From positions 1,377,766 through 1,441,765 of the forward strand of contig NW_022985171.1 in NCBI RefSeq assembly GCF_010093535.1: a stretch of 64,000 nt of DNA, in the 5' to 3' direction. The notes beneath the pieces are model-generated. The model was not told the origin of the DNA and did not search any database. It saw only the letters and a list, made by a program, of their open reading frames with translations. This stretch comes from Lindgomyces ingoldianus (lineage: Eukaryota > Ascomycota > Dothideomycetes > Pleosporales > Lindgomycetaceae). Shown piece after piece: positions 22,676 through 34,145 of this stretch. Every line of letters begins with the position of its first letter. Position 1 is the stretch's first letter. A program made the translations under genes and the position numbers.

Positions 22676-24464
22676 GCTTACCTATTCTTAGTTTGCGAAG
22701 GAGCGGGAACGATGTAATGACTTTGCTGATATGATCTCACAAGAACTAAGCCTAAAATATGCTTCTAGCCAAATTAAGTAAGGTGAATTCCCGGGTTACT
22801 CTCACTCTATCTTCACAGTGACGCCAAGTGACGAAAATACGCCCAATGACTACTCAGGACCCAAGACAACCGAATAGCCCACTAACTTTAAGTCCAGTAT
22901 TAAGGTCCCTTAATGCCTCAATATCCCCTCGCACTACAAAGGGCATTGCTAGCAATATGGTCGCATCTTGATATGACCTTAGCACAGGTACACCACTACA
23001 ATAGCAGAATTATCTTTTTAAAACGCTAAAGCATGTTCTACAAGTATCGCAATTTAGCCAAGCTTACTACAGCAGTTTGTTGGGCTACGGATGCTTAATA
23101 TCCTACTGACTGGTGTTAGAAATGTGATTTTAGGACGAGCAATGCCCATTGCAGAAACAGAAGGGAATTGTGCGAACAGGAATGTCGCTTATGTATATGA
23201 TTATTGGTCGATTGCCTGTTCGGGAGTAGCATAAAACCCGTAAGCGAGACTGGCTGAACGGGGAGCATCCACTTCCCGGTCAGATTGTTTTTTATTTAAA
23301 AAGTTAGTTTTATAATCTTTCACTATTATCATATTTTATAGAATCAAAGCTATTTTCAGCGATATACTGGCTTAAATTATTATCAATGTATTAAAGCTGT
23401 TATGCAGCATAATCTGCCTAGTCCATATTAGCATAAGGAGTCTCTATTCATGATAAGAAACAAATACTATAGAAATATCAGCGCGTCTTAGAATTGATAG
23501 CAGGTATTAAGAAATTACAGACTAGTACCAGTCTCACAGTCTTCCATTTGCATCTTCTTTAGGATGCTCATATAAGGACGTGGCTCCGCACCACTCCGCC
23601 ATCAACAACGAAAAAAGGTACGAACAATCAACCAACGGCTGATTCGTGTGTAGAATAGTATATCTGCCTTACTGCCCATTTCAATGAAGACGTAGGCAAG
23701 GAGGGCAAATAAAGATAGAGACAGACAAATAGCCGACATCGCATTGAGATATGAGTTGAAAGAGTATGCATTTTGAAAATCTGATTGCTCCCCATCCGTA
23801 GCGTTCAAAGATGGGGTAGTTTTCATGTCGAGTTGTTCCATGACGACTGACAAATTGTAGATTTCGGCCCAGTAAAAGGATCTATGAGAGCCCACACGAA
23901 GCAATAAAGATGAGATGCATGAGGAATGGAACAAGACCGAATAGACTAAGACTTAGTACTAGCTCGACCCAACGTATATTGAAGCATAGTTCAGGAGATA
24001 TAAGGAAGTGGACAAAACGTGCTCCTAAACAGATTGTTGTGGGGACTTATCGAACTCAGTAAAAGCTAGATTTGGCTTCTGCAGTATTAGTCTAGGGCTA
24101 CTCCAGACTGTCGGAATCAGCAAAAGACTCAAATGGGTTGTGGTGAGTCCACTTCAATGCCAAGATGCGGCACAGGCATTTTTCATGCAGGAGCCGGATG
24201 CAGCAGCTGTGCCTCCCGAGCACCTCAACCTCGTTTATAGTTGGAAGTCTCACACCTCTTCCTATCACTGCCAGCGCTCATGCATCCCTACCTTGCGCCG
24301 TTACATCAGGACGAGCCTATTTCGGACGTAAGATCTGCCGCCCCAGAAATGGATCATCATCGATCATTCAAATTCACACCGCCGGACGGAGCTTTCGGCA
24401 CTTGTCACCTGCCCTCCATCGCCTCTCACCACACTCCACCCTAAAGCAACTCTTGCCTCTAGAA
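22676..24464. other. A/T-rich intergenic flank of the NRPS-like gene
   Basis: Gene-poor and partly very A/T-rich (especially 23280-23530). A minus frame at 23602-23934 encodes a hydrophobic stretch (AICLSLSLFALLAYVFIEM) but opens with TTG and has no supporting exons; it may be the relic of a membrane protein. The last 300 bases are more balanced and serve as promoter and leader of the NRPS-like gene. Confidence 0.5.
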
Positions 24465-27400
24465 ATGTCTGCCCCAAATTACGAGGTTTCTCATAATTAT
24501 GGTACGAGGTTGCTGCCTCAAGCTCTAGATGAATTGGCGTCATCGACTCCGCATCGTCTCTATGCCTCCATCCCTAGAGAACGAGATCTATCTCATGGGT
24601 TTCTCGATGTCACCTGCGAAGACATGGCTAGGTGTGTCAACTTCATGGCCTCCTGGATAACCAGTCGCCTTGAACCAAGCCAGGACTTCGAGACTTTAGC
24701 GTATATTGGAATTCCGGACCTCAGGAGCGCAGCGATCTTCCTGGGCGCAGTCAAAGCTGGCTTCAAGGTGAACACGGATCGTGCTTTCGTCTTAGCCTGA
24801 ATTGATTTCGAGTAGGTTTTACTCCCATCTCCACGCAATCCGTCGGCTACCAACCTCTCCCTACTGGGACAAACTGGATGCACTAAGATTTTGTACGCCG
24901 CCGAAGTCACCCCCATTGTTAAGCAACTCAACGCAATTAATGAGAGTTTAACCATTTTGGAAGTTCCAAGCTTCCAGGATATGTTCCAGAGCACTCCTTC
25001 ATCATATCCCTTTGGGAAAATATATGATCAAGTCAAGAATGATCCAATCCTCATCCTGCACTCGTCCGGATCTACAGGTGGGGTGCCAGACCGTACTACG
25101 GCTGAAGGCCTCTAACATTCTGTCAGGTCTCCCAAAGCCAATTACAATGACCCATGCAACTTTCGCGGTGTTGGACAACGAACGGAATTTACCTAAGGTC
25201 CCTGGCCGCCGGAACAGGGACTATTCAATCTGGGATTTTAATGACGGCGGCCGGTTCTACACAGTCTTTCCATATTTCCACCTAGCAGGATTTCTCTCCC
25301 TTCTCGTTAACCCGATCTTCACAGAGGCATCGAGCCCTGTTCTGGGTCCCCCTCTTATGCCACCAAGTGGATCACTTCTCAAGGACGTCATGAGGCACCA
25401 AGAGTTGCGTGCACTTTATCTGCCTCCATCTATCGCGGAGCAGTTTCTGCTCGAGCCTGGGGGAATTGACTTTTTTAAAGATCTGGACTTTCTTTGCTAC
25501 ACGGGCGGTCCTTTCTCTCCATCCGCGGGAGAGCAACTATCGATGGTCACCGAGCTATGTCCTCTGTACGGTTCTACGGAGGCTTTCCAGGTCCCACAGC
25601 TTGCCCCTTCCTCAGAAGACTGGGCCTGGATGGAATGGAATCCCTATTTTAAGGTTGAAATGCAACCATCCGAAGATGAACATGGGGCTTTTGAACTTGT
25701 TCTCTATGCGGATTCATCAACGGAGAAGATCTCGGCTCTCAACCATAACATGCCGGGCACCCCAATTTACCGCACTAAGGATCTCTTCAAGCAACACCCC
25801 GAAAAACCCCAACTGTGGCAGTATTATGGCCGTAGAGATGACATTATTGTTCTCTCTAATGGGGAGAAATTTAATCCGGTACCTGCAGAACTTCTGGTTC
25901 AGGGCCATTCAGCATTAGCTGGTGCGCTTGTTATAGGTCAAGGCAGGACTCATGCCACACTTTTGGTAGAGCCGAAACCTGACTTGGGCACCTTAGAGCG
26001 CGAAGGCCTTGTGGATAGCATCTGGCCTTTGGTGGAGAAATCGAACTACCTTTTGCCTGGCCAAGGTCGCATATTACGTGCCAGTATTCTCGCGGCCCAC
26101 CCTGCGAAACCGTTTGTACGCGCTGGTAAGGGAACCATCGTCAGAAAGCTCACAGAGAAACTATATTTGTCCGAGATTGAGGCGCTGTATGCAAATAAGC
26201 CAAGTGCGCCAATACGCAAGCTGCCCACGCTTAAGCCAGTTTTTGAGTCAATGGCTATCCAAGGCTTCATTCAAGACATCATTGCTACCTCCTTCCCTGA
26301 CTTTGGAATTGTTGAACCTCAGGAAGACCTCTTTTCTCGAGGTCTCGATTCGGTCATGATAACGGAGCTCCTCAGCACCCTCAAGGTCGGACTCCAGGAG
26401 AGTTCTACCGTTGGCGATCTTTCATGGCTTGATGCCCGGGTTGTTTACCAGAATTCTTCCATTGAGGGCTTGTCTAGGATACTGTACGACTTCCTCAATG
26501 ACGACAAGATGCCCACTCTTGATTCCGAAAATTCCCGCTCTATCAGAATGGAGGAGTTGGTCCAACGGTACACTGAAGGCTTGATGGAAGCCTCGATTAG
26601 GAAGCCTAAGTCCATAGGACCTCATTCTGTTGCTCTTATCGGATCGACTGGCTATCTAGGCCCGCGAATTGCTGCTTCGCTGCTGTCCAATCCAAAGATA
26701 TCATCCCTCTATTGTCTAAATCGCGGCTCAGACGCGAAGGACCGCACAATAAAAGTAATGCAGACACTGGATGTGTATCCCCAAGATGCCTTCGAGAAGG
26801 CAATATTCCTATCAGTCGACCTGGGCAGTTCTCGATTGGGTATGAGCGATACTGAATACCAGGAGCTAGCGTCAGAGGTTGACATTATCATATATAATTC
26901 CTGGAAACCAGATTTCAGCACTCCTCTTCAATCGTTCGAGAAACCGTTCCTCACCGGGCTTCGATCTGTTATCGACTGGAGTTACGAAAGCCCTAAGGCG
27001 CCACGAATATTGTTTATCTCATCTATTGCCGCGGTTGGAAGTTGGTCGAAGGTTTACCCTGATCAACCTGTCATCCCCGAAGTTCCTATTCAAGACTGCA
27101 ATGTAGCCATGGGGATGGGCTATGGAGAATCCAAATGTGTAGCTGAACGAATTCTCGGTGTTGCCAACCAGGTGGCAGGGATCCCTGTGAGCATCCTTCG
27201 TGTTGGGCAAATAGGCGGACCTCTTGGTCTTGGGAAGTGGCCAGTACAGAAGTGGTTGCTCGCTATCATCAAAACCTCGAAGACCATCAAAGCTTTGCCC
27301 GACCACGTCTCACCCGTAGACAGGATCCCAGTGGATGCGCTTTCAGATGTGATCAGTGACATCGCGAGTGCGGGAGCGGTGTCTAACATGTTTCAGATAT

Positions 27401-27735
27401 TTAATTTGACGCATCCAGATCCGGCACCATGGAAGACCTTCCTGCAGACCCTGATAAATCGATATGGTCTCAAGGTTGAGATTGTTAGCCTTCCGGAATG
27501 GCTTGATAAACTTGATGGCGTCGTCAAGCTCGATGGAAAAGACCGGGCAAAGCTTCCAGCACTTGCCTTGTACAACTTCTTTCGATCTTTGGGAGAAGGT
27601 CTAGAAGACATGAGAAGTGATGTAAGGAATATGAAGAGTGTCTTAAGGAGGGGTATGGATAGCTTTACTGAGGAACTGTTAATGGGTTGGCTTCAGGATT
27701 GGGACTTGGAAGATTTCCTGGAAGGCATTATCTGA
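24465..27735 (+). CDS. NRPS-like carboxylic acid reductase (A-T-R domains)
   Basis: Three exons, 24465-24767, 24816-25077 and 25127-27735, with 48- and 49-nt introns; 1057 residues. The adenylation domain (about 20-500) shows core motifs SGSTGLPKPI (about 184-193), YGSTE (about 335), YRTKDLF, YYGRRDDIIVLSNGEKFNP and the C-terminal lysine segment AGKGTIVRKLT. The thiolation domain carries the phosphopantetheine serine in GLDS (about 596). The thioester-reductase domain (about 690-1057) has the nucleotide loop LIGSTGYLG and the catalytic Tyr/Lys of YGESK (about 854). Such enzymes activate an acid as adenylate, load it on the carrier and release it reductively as aldehyde or alcohol. There is no condensation domain, so no peptide is expected. 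Resembles the FUB8/aryl-acid-reductase type; substrate unknown. It sits alone between A/T-rich tracts. Confidence 0.93.
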
Positions 27736-28711
27736 ACTTAGGGTTTTCACGATTACAAGGAACGTCCTTTACATATGCACATCATTCGAGGGGTTTGTGA
27801 CACCGCCGAAGTGGATGGATGAAGTTTGGCGGCTATGAGCACCACTTACATCTTTAGTCCTGCTTGTGGATAGAATGCTTGATCAGTCGAATGTCTCCTC
27901 GTGCCTTAGCTTCTGCTTAAGAATAAAAGACAAATATTCTTTTAGTTGACTGTGAAACTTTGAAGACCATCTTCCATTAAGGTTTTGTTTGATTTTCCAC
28001 GCGATTTTAACCCCTTTACCTCGCATACACAGCTAAAACAACCACTCCTCTAACATATGTGTTAGATGTCACAAATATTTTCCTTCCACCTTTACTAAGA
28101 AATCATGCCACTAAACTATAGCTACACTAATGAATATTACGTATGCTGTATATTCAAATAATATCTTCATGTTCTTAGACTAAGAAGAGAATTTCAAAGA
28201 TTTTTAAAGAAGTTCTTTTTTTTAAAAATAAAAAGCGAAGCTACTGTAAGTTTTACTTTAAAAAAGTGAATAACTTTTTCAGAAGCTATATTGTTAGTTT
28301 TAATAAAGGCTTAAATCTCACTCTAAAATATAAAGTAAAATAAAAAAGTATAACTAGTTAACTAAATAGCTTATTACTTTATATTAATAAGTTTATAAAA
28401 TTGTTGTCCTTTTCTAGGTGACACATAAAAGTGGATAATACATAGCTAAGATAAACTACTATATTCTAGTAAATACTAAGTAAAAGATGGAAGGTTTATC
28501 TTAAACTTTACCTAAAAGATTATAGTTTTAATAAAGTTAAAGTTTCAAACACGTATCATTATTATATTCTAAGAAATTATTAAAGACTTAACTTGCTAAT
28601 TGGATACTAGATATAATACTTTATCTATTTCCTATATTTAATTTAGATAGTATAGAGTTAACTAATTATATCTTTTTATATTTTACTCTAAGACTATCTT
28701 AGATTCTTTTC
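27736..28711. other. A/T-rich non-coding tract
   Basis: From about 27950 onward the sequence is strongly A/T-rich with many TTTAAA/TAAAGT words and no open frame of note. This is typical of old repeats worn down by C-to-T change in ascomycetes. No parent element could be recognised. Confidence 0.6.
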
Positions 28712-29205
28712 TAGTTATATAACGTACTTCATGGGCGAGTTGCTTACACACCTGAGTCGCTTACTTTTGCTAAGACCCTACTAAACCACCCTTCCTACAC
28801 TAATGCATTCCCCACAATACTACTTAGACGTGCTAAAAGAATGTTAGATACAGCTTACACTTTAAGCTTTTAAATAAAACATAAAACTTTTAAAGAAATG
28901 TGCTATAGCTATGTGTAAAGTTTTATAAAAAATAATAAATAACTATAGCGCTAAACAACCTTTATAAGCTAATTCTACAGCTAAATTATAAAGGCTAAGT
29001 AATAAAAAGAAGTAGGTAATTATTAAGACTATACTTAAGCTATCTGCGTAAGGAATTTCCCCTTAGATAGCATTTATAGCTAATATAGCTAATTCTTTAC
29101 GCGCTAAGCGTAATCTAGGCTATGTTTATATAAACTAGCCTAGTATGTTTATAAAGCGTTATTTAAAGCTTAAAGTAAAGTTTTAAGCGTAAGTATAGTT
29201 AAGAG
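28712..29205 (+). repeat. Left arm of the foldback inverted repeat
   Basis: Pairs with 29337-29834. Richer in A/T than its partner; most by-eye differences are T or A here where the other arm keeps C or G. Confidence 0.8.
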
Positions 29206-29336
29206 ATATCTAGCTAATTATAAACTCTATTTTACTAAAGTTGTACATGTTATTATCTTAGATGCTATACTTAGCTTTAATATTCTTTATAAGGCTAAAC
29301 CTGCCCTAAATTACTCTAGGACTCTTATAAAGGGCT

Positions 29337-29834
29337 CTCTTATAGTTATACTTACACTTAAACATTACTTTAAGCTTTAAATAACACTTTACAAACATAC
29401 TAGGCTAGTTTATGCAAACATAGCCTAGATTACGCTTAGCGCGCAAAAAATTAGCTATATTAGCTATAAATGCTATCTAAGGGGAAATTCCTTGCGCATA
29501 TAGCTTAAGTATAGTCTTAATAATTACCTGCTTTTTTTTATTACCTAGCCTTTATAATTTAGCTGTAGAATTAGCTTATAAAGGTTATCTAGCGCTATAG
29601 TTATTTATTATCTTTTATAAGACCCTACACATAGCTATAGCACATTTCTTTAAGAGTTTTATGTCTTATTTAAAAGCTTAGAGCGTAAGCTGTATCTAAC
29701 ATTCTTTTAGCGCGTCTAAGTAGTGTTGTGGGGAATGCATTAGTGTAGGAAGGGTGGTTTAGTGGGGTCTTGGCAAAAGTAAGCGACTCGGGTGTGTGAG
29801 CAACTCGCCCATGAAGTACGTTAGTATATAACTA
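29337..29834 (-). repeat. Right arm of the foldback inverted repeat
   Basis: Inverse complement of 28712-29205. It keeps more C/G bases and so is the better guide to the original element. It ends about 170 bases from the stop codon of the M28 peptidase gene. Confidence 0.8.
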
Positions 29835-30006
29835 CTAACCTAATACTATTCTAACCTGTTTAGGTTCTTAGGCTCTAATGTTAAATTAGGCTTCTTATCG
29901 ACCTAGTACAGAGTGCTTATCTTTAGTAGTATGCGAGAACATACAATAATTCGTGTATGATCCAACGAGCCGAAATAACCCTCTCCTAAAATTAAGTTTC
30001 CTTCAA

Positions 30007-31501
30007 TTAACTTGGGAAAGGCATGGTTGCTGGAGACTTATATCCATTCTTCCCCACCGCCCGAATCCCAAAGATCATATTATCCTTGCTTAAAGAAACC
30101 GTGGCAGTATTAGCCATGCCAACAAACAGCATATGCGTCCAAAGAGGGGCAGTTGTTGGCCTCCAGACCACTTCGTACCCAGCTAAGTCCGTATCGTTGC
30201 TCATAATCCATTTGAACTTCGAATCGTTGCCAAGGGTGGTGGTATCGACGGTGACGTTTCGGACGCGGCCAGGTGCATTAGCAAGGGACCATAGCGTGGC
30301 AAGATTCACTTTAGCTACGCGGGCTGTATATTCAAAGTCCACGAACTCCATCAAGTCTCCATATTGCGTGCCATTCTCGATCCGGATGTTTTGGTGTTGG
30401 TGGTTGAAGTTTTCGTTTGGTTCGGTGTATCGAATGGCTGCATAGCCTTGTTGTAAGAATGATGAGTGATCACCACCTCGCAGATAGCGATCCAGACGGT
30501 TGATGATGGCAATGTTCATGCCAGTGACATCATTTGCGGCAACTTCGTTGGAGAATCGACCTAACTCTCTTGCAGGCGAATCGTTTTCTCCTCCGATCTG
30601 CAGGCGTGTGGCAGTGACGGAGGCAGATTCCGTTAAAGGTGGGCCTTGACAGAAGATGCGAATCGTAAAGGGGTCCTTCTGCCCTCGGTCGCCAGTTGAA
30701 GATCCAACTATGTCGTTATTTAACATTCCCTCGACGTTCGTACTCGAATTTTTGAGAGTCTGGGCTAGAAACGTTGATCCGTACAGATTCTGCTCTTCCC
30801 CAGCTACAGCTCCCAGAATGATGGTGGCTTTTGGCTTCTTCGAGGCCAATATACGCGCCAGTTCCATTACCACTGCTAGATATTAATATCAGGTTCCAGA
30901 ATGCAAGATAAATGCCCGACTTACAAGCAGTACCGCTCGCATCGTCATTCGCCCCAGGCGCATCGGACGTATAATCAAGGACGTCTGTAACTCGACTATC
31001 ATAATGGCCAGTAATCACATACACTCTTGCTGGATCTGAAGAGCCCTCGATTGTTGCAAGGACATTAGATATTTTTACAGGAAATGGAATTCTGGACGCA
31101 ACGCCCTGGGTGTATCCTGGCACGGTGACGGTCATCATTCCCTCTGACTCATTCGCGTACTTTCGCATCTCGGACGCTATCCAATCTCTTGCTGCGCCTA
31201 TTCCACGCTTTGGATCCGTCTGGGTTGAGAGAGTATGTCTTGTTCCAAACGAGACCAGCTTCTTAATGGTCGCTTCAATACGGGCTGGGTCGATCACAGC
31301 GAGCATCGCTTTTAGTTCATCGTCGGGCGCTTGCGGTACTAACTCGACTCCTACTCCAGACGGAGGCCATGCTGCATTTGCGCAGTCAGTGTAACTGCTT
31401 GCATTGGCGGCGACTGAGGGTGGTAATGCCTTCGGTAGGAGTAGCTGGTTGGCACATGCTGCCGTTAGTAGTAGACCGAAGGATAATATTGACAATGGCA
31501 T
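30007..31501 (-). CDS. Secreted M28-family zinc aminopeptidase
   Basis: Two exons, 31501-30925 and 30872-30007, split by a 52-nt intron; the join gives DDASGTALVMELARIL and a 480-residue protein. The N-terminus MPLSILSFGLLLTAACA is a signal peptide. Zinc-site and catalytic motifs of peptidase family M28 appear in order: VITGHYDSR (His), GANDDASG (bridging Asp), VAGEEQNLYGS (catalytic Glu and zinc Glu), NNDIVG (Asp) and a late His near NHQHQN. A C-terminal region of about 90 residues after NAPGRVRNVTV looks like a fibronectin-III-type beta domain. Likely an extracellular leucine-type aminopeptidase; specificity is inferred from family only. The frame extends upstream of 31501, but that part lacks a signal peptide, so the internal ATG was chosen. 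Confidence 0.92.
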
Positions 31502-32446
31502 GGCGGAGAACTGGCAAGTGCGGACGTGAACCAAAGCCAATGCAGGAACAGGAGCTTTTAAATTGACACTCTTCGACAATAGCCGATGCATGACGGAAGA
31601 CGAGTTACCGGGACGCCTTCCAGGTAGACATAGCGAGTTGCCTTTAACAGCTAGATGAAAAGATGGTTCCTGACAACCCTTCACCCTCATTTGAGATTGC
31701 TGTCGGCTTCTACAAGGCCAGCGGCTCGGCAGCCGTCATTTCTTGGTTATCGTGAGTGGCGACAGGATTAGATTGTAGCTGATTACTGGAACAAGAAGGT
31801 GGGGAAATGCTTGACTCAGAAATGAATATCATCATTCATGCAGAAAATGAAAATGAGAAAATGATCTTTGTATCTCGGAACGTTCGTGTTCATATCCATG
31901 GAGTGTTTGTTTTTGTTCCGATTCATCCTACGGCTATCTTTTACTTGTTCTGTCTTCATTCTCTATAATTAATGCTGCATCAACATCAGTATCAGCATTA
32001 GACTAAAAAGATCGGGTAGATACCGTGACAGGTGACCTTACAATTCACCTGGAATGGTAGCTACTACGAGGACATGGGTTTGGGAGATAGATGAAGATGA
32101 GCGAGGAATGAAAGCGGTTGAAGCTGAGAGCCGTTTTCAACCCCAACCGAAGCCACAAATTAGCGGAAATGAAGGCGTCAATCGAGCCAATTACGGAACC
32201 TCTGCCAACCCAGGCACCAGCGAATCGTCTCGCCCTCCGGATTTGCGGGTACATTAACTCTCTCAGTATGAGTATAAACCTACCAGATTCTATCCTGGTT
32301 GACTCCAAACAAAACTGTTTGTAAGTTTTGCTCTAAGTTGCAACCTCTGGCGGAAAGGTAAATTCTAGACGTGGACCTAAAGGCTTCTAATCTAGGAAGC
32401 CTACAACCTTCACTGGATCTAGCTAACCCCTCAATGGTCACTCTCA
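31502..32446. other. Promoter region between M28 peptidase and F-box gene
   Basis: 945 bases between divergent genes. Short overlapping frames at 32045-32567 on both strands are not protein-like. No specific site recognised. Confidence 0.5.
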
Positions 32447-32695
32447 ATGGACACCATCCCGCCAGAAATCTTCGACCAAATCCTCCAACACGTGCGCGAA
32501 TACAAGGGTCCTTGTGACCTGTCAAGATACTACCCGCACAACATCGACCCCACGTCAGTGCGAACAATCCTCAATCTTCGCCTTGTCTGCCGAGACTTCA
32601 AAGGCTCACTGACTCTCGAGAGGTTGTTTAAGGAAGCCGTGGAGGATGCTGAGATTCTAAAGAAATGGAGGAAGACGTGGAGGCCTAAGGGGTGA
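32447..32695 (+). CDS. Mini F-box protein
   Basis: An 82-residue open frame from ATG to TGA. Its N-terminus MDTIPPEIFDQILQHV and the later LNLRLVCRDFKGS match the two ends of an F-box (I/LPxEIxxxIL ... LRLVCRxF), the Skp1-binding motif of SCF ubiquitin ligases. Between them is an insert of about 30 residues. The usual substrate-binding region is missing, and the protein ends in the basic stretch KKWRKTWRPKG. It may be a complete small F-box protein, a truncated paralogue, or the first exon of a longer gene, although no extension was found downstream. Confidence 0.55.
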   Translation: MDTIPPEIFDQILQHVREYKGPCDLSRYYPHNIDPTSVRTILNLRLVCRDFKGSLTLERLFKEAVEDAEILKKWRKTWRPKG

Positions 32696-32960
32696 TGGAT
32701 GCAAGTAGGAAATAAAACCACACGATGGGAAACCGAGGATTCTATGACAGACCTTACTTGAGGGGCAAAATCGGAGAAACTTCTTAGAATCATGATACCA
32801 AATCAATCAATCAATCCCTAATAGCCCCGAATGAAGGTAGCCCAGGCCTAAGCTGTAACGCGGTAACTAACATCAATCTTGGGACTCACACGGAAAAGGC
32901 CCCGGGTATCCTAAGAAAGCAACATATTGTACATGGCCCGTCCCTTTAGTTTTCTGGCCA

Positions 32961-33913
32961 TCACCGCTTCCTCGTCCTCCTCGGCGCCGGTCTCGCTCGC
33001 CCACCACTCCGACCCGTTTTTCGCGTGCTCGGAGCGGTCTCTTCTTCGGACTCGGCAGTGTCTTCCTCTTCGTTATCATCTTCATCCTCGTCTTCTGCGG
33101 AATCCGAGACTGCAGATTGGGCCTTACTGTGCTTAGCAGCTTGCCCTAATTTGGTAGCCTGTCCCTTCTTCGCCGCCGCGGCTCGGCTTGCGCGTGTACT
33201 GGCTTTTGTGTTCTTGGGTGTTGGTGTGGCGCCGGATGCACTCTCTGCTGCCTCCGCTTGACGCGCTTTGAGCCCTTCTCCTCCTGGTAAATCATGTAGA
33301 AGACCGATCCCCGGGTGATACAGCGCTCTGTCTTCATCGGCAGAGACCAGGGGTGGGGATGAGGATGCGACGGATTCGGGGCCATGGAATCGTCTCTCCC
33401 ACATTAGGCCGCCAAACTCGTCTTCGGGGAGCTCAAACTGGGGCAGTTTGGCGGCTTCTGTGGGGTCAAGCGGGTCGGGCTGATTGTGGAAGGTATATGC
33501 GAATTCGCGCTCGTCGAGAGCGTTGAGGTCGTAGAGCTGATGGAGCTTCTGCCAGATGCCTGGGATGCGCGTGTGCGGGGTGTCCGGGGTGACGAAGCCG
33601 TGGGAGCGCATGTTGTTTTGTATTGAGATCATGCGGAAGTGCTTGTGCAGGCCTATAGTGTGCCGATTAGATCGAGACTAGCTACAGTCAAGACCACAGA
33701 GGTCCTGGTCCTACCTGTGGGCTTCCATTTCATCATGCCCTTGAAGAGCTGCGTCTCTTGTTCATCGGTCCACGGGTCATTGAGCAGATTCTCGTTCTGC
33801 GGAGAAGCTTGCTGCGATTGCACTGCGACGCCTGTGTCTTGGGGAGTCTTTGGCTGCGTCTCGGCCAGAGGCGTGGAGGCCGCGCTTGCCTTTGCCCTCT
33901 TCCGTGGAGGCAT
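32961..33913 (-). CDS. EAF7: Chromatin modification-related protein Eaf7 (CT20/MRGBP family)
   Basis: Two exons, 33913-33715 and 33652-32961, with a 62-nt intron; the join gives MMKWKPTGLHKHFRMISI and 296 residues. Eaf7 is a subunit of the NuA4 histone H4 acetyltransferase complex (also in TINTIN) and acts in the nucleus. The Eaf7/CT20 domain runs from WTDEQETQLFKGMMKWKPTG (about 48-67) through LDEREFAYTFHNQP with the expected helix pattern. The rest is a low-complexity tail: an Ala/Lys-rich stretch, then a long acidic run of D/E/S, then a basic end (ARPAPRRTRKR). It starts 233 bases from the divergent gamma-tubulin complex gene. Confidence 0.92.
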
Positions 33914-34145
33914 TGCGGCGGTGTGAGGCTCGGAAAGTCGTGGTTCATAAGACAGATGTCGAATGGAGGGGATACACCCAGAACACGTCGAGGTGGGAAA
34001 GCAGTGGGTGGATCGTCTCTCGTGAAGTAGTTGAGGTCCCAAGGCCCTGCAAGTACGAGGTGTGCTAGGTAAGGCCGTGGTCGTCATCCGTGCCGAGGCT
34101 CTCCTGCACCAACCCACTCCCTCTCTATGGCACCCCATCTACACA
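33914..34145. promoter_or_regulatory. Short bidirectional promoter between EAF7 and the gamma-tubulin complex gene
   Basis: Only 232 bases separate two divergent start codons, so the regulatory sequence is almost certainly shared. No named site was recognised. Confidence 0.6.

Larger units (their letters stand above)
28712..29834. mobile_element. Foldback (long inverted repeat) element, non-coding, RIP-like decay
   Basis: The outer ~490 bases on the left (28712-29205) are repeated in inverse complement on the right (29337-29834) around a ~130-base loop. The arms match almost base for base by eye, for example AACGTACTTCATGGGCGAGT on the left against its complement at the right end, and the CTAGGCTATGTTT region near 29110 and 29420. 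No open frame or transposase is present. Most mismatches between arms are transitions, usually with A/T on the left arm and C/G on the right. Consistent with a large MITE-like or foldback element hit by repeat-induced point mutation. A clear target-site duplication was not found. Confidence 0.8.

Noticed and set aside
23602..23934. Hydrophobic minus-strand frame that could be a membrane protein
   Set aside because: No ATG at its start, no partner exons, and located in an A/T-rich decayed region.
24165..24464. Upstream extension of the NRPS-like protein
   Set aside because: The added residues are not adenylation-domain-like; the ATG at 24465 gives the usual short lead before the domain.
13403..27735. 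A biosynthetic cluster joining the FAD oxidoreductase and the NRPS-like gene
   Set aside because: They are about 9 kb apart with unrelated or broken genes between and no shared tailoring genes.
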